DNA from: Certhia americana
Taxonomy: Eukaryota; Chordata; Aves; Passeriformes; Certhiidae
Direction of reading: 5' to 3'
DNA: 64,000 bases
NCBI GenBank assembly: GCA_018697195.1
Contig: CM031878.1
Location: forward strand, 10,339,566-10,403,565
Below, one piece after another: positions 51,001-63,000 of the stretch. The translations under genes were made by a program, and so were the position numbers. How positions within the stretch are numbered: position 1 is the stretch's first letter; every line of letters begins with the position of its first letter. The notes under the pieces are model-generated. The model worked only from the letters and a program-made list of their open reading frames with translations, ran no database searches and was not told where the DNA came from.

Positions 51001-54000
51001 GCTCAGAAAAAGGAGTCCTGCAAGTATGTGCCTTCTTATGATGCTTTGGTGTCTTATTGATGTGTGTAATAATGTACAGGTTCCTTTGTAAATTTACCTC
51101 AATGCATGAGCATTCTCTGTAGCTATATCATGCCCTTACTCCTATTTATCTTTTTGTAGCAATGTGTATGCTGAAGACTTGAAATACTTCTCTTCTGAGG
51201 AAAGAGTAGCCTCGATTCTATGGAACATGACTACAAAACAAAATACAGCTTGAGTTGCTTCTTGATAAGTGAGGTTGAATTTATTAATTCATTCATGAAT
51301 CACTAAGCTGTGTTATTGAATTGCAGGTTTATGATTTGGGGCAAGATGGTCAAGGAATGACCAGGGTTACTTCTCTTTCACAAAATGCCATAGTTTCTGC
51401 TGCAGGGAGCATTGCCAGGTATGTTCATGACAATTACAATATAAGAGTCTTCCTTTAAGGCCCATAGTTTCACAAGATAATTTTAAATAATTTGCCTTTT
51501 TCTCTGGATTAAAAGTGTATTGGGTTTTTTTTTGGTTTATTTTTCAGAACAATTGATCGTTCTGTATTTAAGCCTATTATTCAAATAGCAGTGATTGAAA
51601 ATTCTGAATCCATAGACTGTCAACTACTAGCAATCACACATGCAGGTAAAAAAGCGATGCTAATTCCACTCTAATTAAATGGATAAATGGTTTCTGCACA
51701 GTTTGTGACCCTTTTTATCTTTTGTTCAGGTGTGCGACTGTATTTTAGTACCTCACAATTTAAACATCCAACAGCTCGTCCTTCCATGTTAACCTTGGTC
51801 CATGTCCGTTTGCCACCTGGGTTTTCAGCTTCTTCGACTGTAGAGAAGCCTGCAAAGGTTCACAGAGCTCTTTATAGCAAAGGTAAGCAGTGGAGCATGG
51901 CTCAAATGAGATAGTTTTTTGTGTGTGACAGTCACTATTACTTTGATCCCTTTAAACATCTGTTTTACCTTTTGGATGGCAGATGGTGTTAAAAGTTACC
52001 TTTTGAAGTATCATATGACGTACAAATCCAGGAGATACTATTTGCTGTTCAGATTGTATGATAATGACTTAAAGATTGAGTTTTACTAACTTAGGAATGG
52101 ATTAGTGAGTTTGCATTTAATGCAAGATGATTGCTTCTAATACAAACTTACTGTTGCTATTCTTGCTAGGGGTCCTGCTGATGGCAGCTTCAGAAAATGA
52201 AGATAAGGACATCCTGTGGTGTGTCAATCATGATTCTTTCCCTTTTCAAAAACCAATGATGGAAACGCAGGTATAAAGCAAACTTCTATATGACTTCAAT
52301 GAAATCTAGGTATTATGTTTTCTTTCCTAGTAACAGACGCCTGAGTAGTACTGTCTGCAAGAAATACGTAGGTCACAGAAAACTTCATGAGTTTGAAAAC
52401 TCACAAAGCTGAATGAGTCTCTCTTAGTAGGGAACTCTAGTTCAAACATACTTTTCTAGCTTGATGCAAACTCTATGTCAAAAGCAATTGCCTGAACTTC
52501 TAAGACTTGACTTCTAATAAATATATTTGAGAATACTGTTGTCTGTAGCAATGCTGCATATTGTGCACAAGCACAGAAAAACATGGCCCTCAGTCCATAA
52601 CAATGTTGATCAGTGTAAAATTTGATGAAGGTTGTTTAAAATGTAGATGCTAGAAACTTTATGATTCCATATTTAAAAATACATGCCATATCTTCATTAA
52701 AATCCACACATGATTAATGTCTTCATTATTTCACGGGGGGTGGTGGTTTCTCTGCCTTTTGTTTTCCTGATTGTTATATAAGTGGGCTTTAAAGAGAAGT
52801 TTGGAGGGGGTTAGTTGCCTTATATGTCAGTTCAGGGAAAACATATTTCATCTCTGGAAGACATTGCAAGTCTTCTGCTGAGGTAGAGGAATGGTACGTC
52901 AAAAATAGTGTTCCTGAAGAAATAGCAGAGTTGGAGTGAATGGAGGGACTATGTAAGTTAAAAGCTTCAAAGTCAGGTTTTGATTAATCTGCTGTTTTAA
53001 TTAATAACTTCCAAAGGAACTTCATAGTCATTTCAGATCCCTTCCCTGCAAAAACTTAAACATAAGTATCCCTAGTGCTGACCTCCTTTCTTCCAAGGCA
53101 TCTGACAGCAACAGACAGCTAGGTTTCCTAAACAAAATCACAGCCTATTCTTCAGCAGCAATTCTTCTGGTTGGCATACATAGTTTTCTGGAATGTCTTC
53201 ACTAATATATGTCTCTTCCTGAGTTGTATTTCAAGTACTGCTGCCAACTGCAAAAGTCTTGTAAGCCATTGTAATTCAGTTGCAGCTTTTTTTTATTTTT
53301 TAAAGAAATCTTTTCAATTCATGATGCCTATGGTGCTTAATTCTGATGAGGTTAGTAGATAGTTGCTATTTATAGTGTAGCAGCCTTACTTTGCAAGTTG
53401 GTTTACATTTAAAACAGCTTCACTGTCCCCCAAAAGAAGCAATATATTATTCCCTTTTTCTTAAAAGCAGCAGTGCATATGTAGCCGCAAATTTGATGAT
53501 AACTTTCTGTTAGACAGAAAACTAAATTTCTTTGAGTTTTTTTGTGTGAGGAGCAGATTCTATTCTGTGTCATTTTAAATGATAAATAGTAATATATTAC
53601 CATGGATGTGCAAAACCTATGTCTGCTACCAAATGTTGGGTAATATTCTATCTGTTGTTCAGATGACGACCCGTGTTGATGGACATTCCTGGGCTCTTTC
53701 TGCTATTGATGAATTTAAAGTTCAGAAGATTGTAACACCACTAAATAAAGACATTATTCCCATAACTGATTCACCTGTTGTTGTGCAGCAACACATGCTG
53801 CCACCTAAGAAGTTTGTTCTACTTTCAGCCCAAGTGAGTATTACATTTCTTGATACAGGTGACCAGAAGAATTAAGTATGAAATTGGACCTCTGATCTAA
53901 ACCTTTATTCATTTTAGATATGTTTTAAGGGTTATATTACAAACATGAAAAGGAATCGGGAAGAAGGTTGATGGAACTATCTGTACCTATTGTAAATTTA

Positions 54001-57000
54001 CTCAAAGGTTTTAAATCAACTTCTTTTATACAATGTATCAATAGTTTTTATTGCTCTGCAGAAACCCTTGCAGATAGAAATCCTCTTGTTCACTTCTGGA
54101 AGTTCCTTTAGCCTTGGTTATTTTGTTCTCTTGCTTATGTGAAATTCAGACAAGTCACTGTCTGCCCAGAAAATACAGTTCAAGTAAATATTGTTGGCAA
54201 CAGAAATTTGAATTAATAATTTCTTATTTATCATAGAAAAAGTCCCAAAAGAGTTTTTTTGAGAGGGTTTTAGAAAAGAAACCCACAAAAAGAAAGAAGT
54301 GAACTTTCCTACTTTTCTGATTACTTTTGGCAATATTTTTGGTACTCAATATCTTGACCAATAGGCTATTTAAAATAATGTTTAAATATTGATGTCTTGC
54401 AAACTCTAGACCTGGAAGCTGCATTTGTTTAATAGCAGCTGTTTTATTAGAGGCATTAATTGGGCCCTTTCCAGTACTAAGTTTGAATGCAGGGAAGGTG
54501 ATTAATGTAAAGTATTACCATGCCTTGAATTCTTCAGGCAGTTTTCAGGACATACATTTTCAGGACATTTGCAAGACATACAAAGCCTTTTCTGCTTATA
54601 CATGCAAATGCTTATTATTATCAGTGTTGGACTAAGAATAGCAAAACTAACTCAGTTTATGGAGAGTTTATAGCCATTGCAGTACTTGCCTGGCTTTCCT
54701 TGATTTACTAGTGATTGGGAACTGGGCTTTGGGCACCAGGTCCATTTTGATCCAGTGGTGCAGTGGAAGAAGACTCCAAATACCAAAGATGAACATCATG
54801 GAGATAAGTGTGTTGTGAAGAAACAGAGTAAAGACAACTTTAGTCTAACTTGCTTTGCCTTACTTTTAGGGAAGCTTTATGTTTCATAAACTCAGACCTG
54901 TTGATCAGCTGCGGCATCTGCTTGTGAGCAATACAGGTGGAGATGGAGAAGAGATTGAGAGATTTTTCAAGTTGCATCAGGTAAGACTTTTATCTTTTTG
55001 TTGTTGCTGCAACCTTCTGGTCAATGGTTCATTTACTAATTAAAGCAATTGATTAATTTTACTTTTTCTTTTGTCTACATAAAGCTATGTTGTATAGAGA
55101 AATAATTTCTCATTTTATGCTTCTAGAAACAAAAGTGCAGTTCACTTTCTCTGAAATTCTTATGCCTTGTATGCAGAAGTGTAGTGCACTTCTTAGTTTA
55201 GAAAGAAGTTTGTCTGAGAGCAGGAGAGGAAGACTTTCTAAAAAAAGTTGAATTCCTACCACTACAGGGGATGTTTGTATTTTGAAGGCCAGTAGAAATA
55301 TGTGTAGTTGTTTGGGGTATTCTTACTTATTAGCAGCTTAAGGTATACAATAAACAAGCACAATTTTGGTTATTGTGGATTACAATTTTAGCATGATTGG
55401 TATTGTGGAGTATCTGTAGTGAGTGTTCATTGTAATCTATTCTTTTGTGCTTGGAAAGGACATAATTGGTATTGTAACAGCTTATTAGAATATGCTCACT
55501 CCAATTTTTACGAGTGTTTTTCCTTGAAACACAATTGTAATTCGTGTTTCTGAGTTTGTAGAAATTGCATGAATCTTACTTATACTTAAATGTTAGGCAT
55601 GGACATTGTTCCCTACCAGTAGTAGCACTGAGTTTACAAAAACCGTATAGCAAAATCATCCCTGATAGAGTGGAATAACTGTCTATAATTCAGAAGAGCT
55701 GATTTCCCTGGCTCCTAAATAAAATTATGCAGAAAGTATTTACTGTTTTAGTTTATTGAGGAATATAACTTGTATTCATTTCTTACCAACTTGATGTAAG
55801 ACATCACGCTGACATTGTAATATGCTCTAGGAGGATCAGGCCTGTGCCACTTGCCTTATTTTGGCCTGTTCTAATGCTGCATGTGATAGAGAAGTGTCTG
55901 CATGGGCTACTCGAGCATTCTTCAGGTAAGTTTTAATTCTGTCTGTCATTTTGAATATTATGCTCAGGATCACTATAGTCACTAAACACTCGTACTGGCT
56001 TTTTAACCTGCTGCAGGGCCTGGTGACTTTTGGTTATAGGTATTAATGTTATTGGTGGTGGTGCTTTTGGGTTTTGTGGCTTTTTTATTTTTTATTGGTT
56101 GCTTGCTTGCCTCAGCTGTGGTTGTTATTGTTTAGTTTGGTATGTTTTTTCCAGTACAATTTGAGGGATGAAGTATGAGCTTCCACTCTGGAGGATTTCC
56201 ACTCTGGAAATTCTTACCCATGTATCTTAAGGGCTGCATATTCTTGGTATGGTCCAAATATTGGTATTTTCATTAGCTGCCTTAAAGGAGTTGGTGTATA
56301 CATGGAGTCACAAAATTGTTTGGGTTGGAAGGACCTTAAAGATCATATAGTTTCAACCCTTCTGCCTTGGGCAGGGATACTACCCTCTAGATAATGTTGC
56401 TTAAGGCCCCCTCCATCCTGGCCTTGAATACTTTAATGAATGGAATATCCTCACTATCTTTGGCCAGACTCTTTCAGTACCTCACCTACCTCACAGAAAA
56501 GAAGTTTTTCCTAATACCTTAACTGAATCTCTTTGATCTTTTAGTTTAAAATAATTTATCCTTGTCCTATCACTATTTGCTCTGGTAAAAAGTGTTTCTC
56601 CCTTGATTTTTAGAAGACACCCTTTAAGTCCTGGAAGGTGCTATTAGGCCCTCAATAAGTTTTTTTCCCAGTCTGTGCTCTGTCTGGGATTGCCCTGACC
56701 CAGGTGCAGCACCTTGCACTTGGTCTTGTTGAACCTCATGAGCTGCCTGTGACCTTATATTGTGGGTCTCTTGGGTGTCCTCAGAGGGAGAGAAAACTGT
56801 ATTTGGTTGAGATACTGTTGAGATTGATGATAAAATGTGCAGCTTGGAGTGTTGTTTTCCCGAAAACTTACTAGTTCTGTGCCAAAACTTGTGCAGTTCT
56901 TAAAGTCAGGCAGTTGTTTTCTATAGGTTGTGAATAGTTGCTCTTTATCATTCAATTTCATCACAAAACCTGAGACAAAATGTGGTTGATAATTGGAGTT

Positions 57001-60000
57001 AGCAAGGGAAGATGTAGCAAAGTGCTCATGTAACACTATAGGATAGAGATGAATAGAAATTACTTGTGGATGATAGACAGTTGTGGGTCATCTCAACTGT
57101 GCCCTTCTTTCTACTGTAGAAGCAAACATTGAAAAGATGCTAAAGTATAAGCCTGACTTTGGAATTGTTAAATTTCTTTTTTAAAGTATATTGTGATTTT
57201 TATTCCCCATTTTAAAAGAACCCCAAAATTGCTCTTAATTCTCAAAGGCATGAAAATTGAATTGGCTGTGTATGACATGTTGAAAATTTTTGGTTTTGCA
57301 AACTTTAGGTATGGTGGAGAAGCACAAATGAGATTTCCATCAGCTCTGCCTCCTCCCAGCAATGTTGGACCTATTTTGGGTTCTCCTGTTTCAGCTGGTA
57401 TGTAGCAAGCATTTCATAGTTTTGGATAGTTTTTTTTTCCTTGAATGTGTTGTGTTTTGTCTTCTCACAAGTACTTGTGTTCTTTTTGTCTGAAATAGAC
57501 TGTGTTTTTCATTTACTGAATAGTAAATGACAAGTGCTTTTTCCATTTCTTTTGAGTGATTTTTGGATTTAGTGAGGGTGTCATTATCTCAAATTATGTG
57601 TCCATATTGCATATACCCTGTTAAGACAATGTAAAGAAATGACTACTTCCAGAGTCATTTCAGCAGCTGGAGAACAACTTACCAATAATTTATTTCAGAC
57701 TTCATGAAGCTTATTGCTGTGTAGCTATAACAACATCTTCCTACATTGTCATTGCCATGCCTCTACAGATACTGATTATGAGAAGGAAGGAGAAATTTGA
57801 TCAACAAATGAGCTAATAATTTGGAGTGATTTCTCCCACTAAAAGCTCTGTCTTCAGCATTTGGTTTCTGCTTCAGTCTCCATTTGCCACCTTCAAAGGA
57901 GAACAGTGCTTATTTTTTCTCCTCAGAACCTGATGCTTCTTGGAGTGAAGGCCTTTTTGTACTTTCAGATTCACTTAAACTTCTACAGTTGCTGTCCCTT
58001 AATATGCATTGCTCAATTCCAGATTGGAAGGGTTTTAAAAAGAGAAATTTATGATGATGAGTTTGAAATTCTGATTGAAATACTGAAGTAAAATAATTGC
58101 TGTTTTTTATCAAGAACTCATTAATATATGAGATCCTCTTCCTTCATCTGACATGTGGCATTCAGTTGTACACAACAGACTTGGGAAATAAACTTTTTTG
58201 CCTGGAATTTAAAGGAATTCCTTTTCATTATCATATTTTGACATGTATCCAAATTCCTAAGTATTGGAGAAAAATGTGGTGAACCAGGATGAAATTTAGG
58301 AAAAGATGTTAGCTTGTTTTTCAGAATTCTTAACTGCTATTAAAACTCTAAAGAGTTTTACTTTAATGAATCAGTGGCATCACTTTCCAACCCTTTTGGT
58401 GTGGGACAGTAGCAGTGTGGACAAGAGCTGAGGCAAGGCATAAGACTGAGTTGGAGAGAACAGCAGCTATGGGAAGAACAGGTGCCAGGAGCAGATTAAG
58501 AATGAAGTTAGTTTGTGGGGAAAATGACGGGAAGCTCTATAGTCAACAAGGAAACTCATTTTAGGAGTAAATGTATTTTTCCGAAGTCTAAATATTTGTG
58601 TATTTTTGTTGTTCTGTCATAAATGTCTCTTTCAAACCTAGTATCAAAGCAGATGTTTCCCTTTTGCTTCAGCAACAGGTCCAGGTGGAAGATGGCACCA
58701 TACTTCTCCTACTACTTTCTCGGTTTGCTCAAAGGGTAGAGAATTGTGATATGAAATTAAGATTCTGATATTGTGGATGTCCCATGTGGTGGGTCAGACA
58801 CAGCTGACAGAAATTCATTCAACCACCTCATAATTTTGTGTGTGAAACTACATAGCAATAATATTATCATTAAAAGGCCAGGCATCTTTAACTTGCTTCC
58901 ATCTTTTTCCCACTGTTGAAAGTCTAATCATGGATTTGCATGCTACTTTTCTTGGAGTTTGTGCTTTGCTTTAGCACACATGACAATGTGCTCTAAGAAC
59001 GCCTTGGCACTGTGTTACCCTCTGTGCTCTTGTGTGTTGCCAAGTTGAGAGAACTGTAGCAAATTAGGCAAGAACTGTATCCTTTGATAAAAGCCAAATT
59101 TTCAGAGTACCAGTTTTTCTTGCCTTTTCTGTGGTGCATCACCTTGCGTGCTAATGGTATGTGGACATTTCTGTAGATGACCACATATCTGATATTCCTG
59201 ATATTTTGAGGTCGTAAGTTAGCTAATCAGACATAATTTGCAGGAGTATAGATGGAGTATTCATGGCTAAACTCGAGGCTTTGGACAATCTCAGACTTAG
59301 TGCTTTGAGTGTTTCTACAGCGTTGATGTAGCGTTATTACAACTGTAAAACTGAAAAGTAATTTTACCAGCGTTCAGAAGGTGGGGAACAGCAAAAAGTA
59401 TGTGGCCAGTATTATATCCAATGCAAGCAACAGATGATGTGCAAATTAACACATGAATGCTGGGAAAAAATGCTGCTTCAACTGCTCCTGAGGAAAGTGT
59501 ATTCATTTGTTTCACTGGTGGAGTGTTGGTTGATAAGAAATGAGTGTGATTCGATACTTAACTATAAATAAAACGTTTAAAATATTTGATTTATCAACTT
59601 TGTTGCTTTTGCACAGATACTTTATGGCTTAGATTTGGGAGGGGGCAGTTTGGGATTGTCTTCAACAACCTTACCTTAATTTCTCTTCCCTTCTTAGGTT
59701 CCCCTTTGACTGTTGATAGTCCATATTCTAATCCTAGCATTTTGACACCTGGGCAAGGTAAACCTTTCTTTTTTTTCTTTTTTTTTTTTTTTTTTTTTAG
59801 GTAGGCTTTTTCATTTGCATTCAAATGAGTAATATTTACCTATTTTTACCCAAGGTTTACAACCTCCTGCTACATCAACTCCCATGTTTCCTCCTGTAAA
59901 TTCCATGTCTCACCCTGGTACATCCATTAGTGGAATGATGGGTCCTGAGATAGTATTTTCTGGAAGACACAATGGCATCTGCATATACTTTGCCCGGATT

Positions 60001-63000
60001 ATAGGGTGAGGTCTTTGAAAAAAGAGATTCTGCCACTCCATTTGTTTCGTAATTTTTCTTTGCACTAATGTTTGTAGGTGGTGCTTACTAATAACATTTT
60101 AATTGGAAAATAGTACATTTTAATGTTGTATTTATGAAATACCTGTCTATATAATATGTTGTCCTTGCAATTCTTTTAATAATACATTCAGTGAATGCCA
60201 TGGGCAGGAAAGTTGCTTAGATACTGAGCCTGCAATGAAGTGCATAAACACAACTCTGAAAACTTCAGGTTTATTTTTCAAACCTATGAGTTGTGTTTTA
60301 AACCCCTACTGCAGGATGAAACAGAAATGGAGAGAGACTTATAAGATCAAAGTCCTTTAGTCTTTAAGTAATTTCTATTAGAAAGAAGGAAGAAGAGTCT
60401 TTAATCAGAATGCTCAAGTCAGAGCAATGAAGCAGGACTAAAGATTATGTTATCTTGGATGCTGAGCCCTAAACAACCCAAGCAAGAACAGAATTCTGCA
60501 TATGTTGTTGATCTCTGCATGCTGACTGGGAAGTAAATTTTTGTTATGAGACTTGTTTGTTTACCCTGTATTTCCAGGGAATCATATTCATCTGTAATAT
60601 TTGAAAGTGTCAAATTTTATTTGATTGAAGTCTAAAATCTGGAATTTTGTTGATTATTTGTATCTGCACTATTCATAATTATGTAATGGCTAATTCTTTG
60701 AATGTTTAGTTTTCATCCAAAATCAATGCCTATTTTAGACTTCCAACTTCAAAGTTTTACGATTTCTTTTTTATGAACTTATACATAGAAGACTTGCAAA
60801 AATATTTGGTTAAATGACTTGGCTTGTGACACAAACTGTTTGTTTTGCAGAAATATTTGGGATGGCAGTATAGTCGTGGAGAGAGTTTTCAAAAGTGGCA
60901 ATCGAGAAGTTGTTGCAGTATGTAAAAGATTATTCGGTGTTCTTAAAAGTTTCTTTTGGTATTTAGGTCCTTTAAACTTTTGAAGTCCTTTTAAACTTCC
61001 GTTCTCAGTTATAAACTGTTAGGTACAAAACCCATCGTTTGTCATGTCATTGTTTTCTTAAATGCTGCGCTCTTAATCATGTTGTGTTCTAGTAATCTGT
61101 TATTAATACACAATTTATTTGTTGTACACTCTTATATGTCTTTTAGGGTGTAGTTAGCTCAAAATTGAAATTTTTCAGAAAAAGAAGTGTTAAAATCCAC
61201 CTTTTTGTTAAGAAGTTTATTTTCTTTTGCAGATAGAAAGCAGTGTTCCATCCCGTATGCTGGAATGTGTGCTACAAGAACTAAAAGGTTTACAAGAATT
61301 TTTGGATAGAAATTCACAGTTTGCTACAGTAGGAGCACTTGGAAACCCAAGGTATTATTCATTCCAGTAAATTTACATGTGGTATTTAATGTCCAGCATT
61401 TGAAAAATTACCATGGGTGTTTTGTTGATTGAAGTGTTTGCATGGTCTCCAGCTTCAATGTTCAGATGCTAAAAATGAGTTTGTTAGATTCAGCTTTAAG
61501 GGATTCAGTATTTGTAATCATATTAGCTTTTTTTTGTTTGTTTTTTTCTAAATTACAGTTTCAGCACACCAGCCAACCTGCAACAGAGGCTCCTGGGTTT
61601 TATGCGGCCTGATGGTGGAAGTTCTCAGCAAGTCCAGCAAGAGCTCCAGAGGAAATATCATGGTATGTAATTATTTTTGAACAGGAAGTATCAAGGAATT
61701 GGTGTATTTGGATGTTGCCTTTCTCAGTTTTCTTGTTAAATCCTCTGAATTAAAAAGGTCTTTTTCCACACAAATTGTATGTTAAACTTGCCATTTTTTT
61801 TGCACACTTACTTGCCTCCTTTTTTTCCTTCCTAATGTTCTCCATTTATGGATAAGATTGTTTAATCTCACTACAGTGCTTAGTAATTGCACAACCATTT
61901 TACAAGTTAACATTTCTTGAACAGTTACTTTATGAGACAAGTGAGCATGATGTCTTATTAGAAAACTATTGTAGTGCAGGTTTCCAAATATACAGTCATT
62001 GAAATGTCTACAAAAGTTTGTTTAGAAATAATGAGGTTTGTTACACAGCCCATTTGAATTCTTGTCCTCTTATAGTGCAGCTTTTGCCCAGTACTTGCAG
62101 GCAAGTTGTTGCTGTTGTATATATGGAATTGAGGATGTTTGTGGTCCACATGGGTATAATCCTGGGCTTTTTATACTGCAAATGTAAAAATTTTCTTTAA
62201 ATCACTTTGTAGGATTTGATAGACCTTTAATAATTTTTTTTTTTTTTTTACTCTTTACTGAGTCATAATTCCTTTTGGATTGCTGAATGACACAATATAA
62301 TTATTGTTAACCTCATTTGTGAAGTGTAAACACTCAAAAGTACATACATAAATTGTTGCAATCATGTTCTGCCTATGTTACAAGTATGAAAATATCTTTT
62401 CTGTTTCTAGAATACGTTTTACCAGATTTAAGTGTTTTAGTTTTTGGAGTAGTAGTTGCTTTAAAGATAGTGTACACAGTATTGACCGCAGCTGTAATTG
62501 TAATTGTTCTCTCTACAAGTAAATACAGGTAAGCAAACAAAAAGGGAGTATTGTATGGGCTTATTTGGATTTCTTTTATGTTCATCAGAAATATATTTAA
62601 AATAGCTACTGTTGGAAAAAAAAAAAAAAAAGGTAAAAATTTAAGACTGGTCTGTAAATCTAGTGCATTCACAGGAAACCACAATTGTTTTTCAGAGTAG
62701 GATTCCTTTGTTGCATTGTTTGAAATAAGCGTTAACAGAGGATTATTTGTTTTGGAACAGTGTTAACATGGCATTTATCTCCCAAGAGAGCTTGACAGTA
62801 TTGCTTGATAATGGAAGAGGAAAAAAAAAGTAGAAAGTTAAGGAGATGGTTACTGAAAAACCTCAAAAATTTACATGCTTATTTGAAACATGTAGAACAA
62901 TTATTTGCTGACAATCTCTGGTTTTTCAGCTGAAGCACAGCTAACGGAGAAGACCTCGCTTCAAGGCATCCAGCAGCTTGTTCGAAAAACCTGCCAGGCA

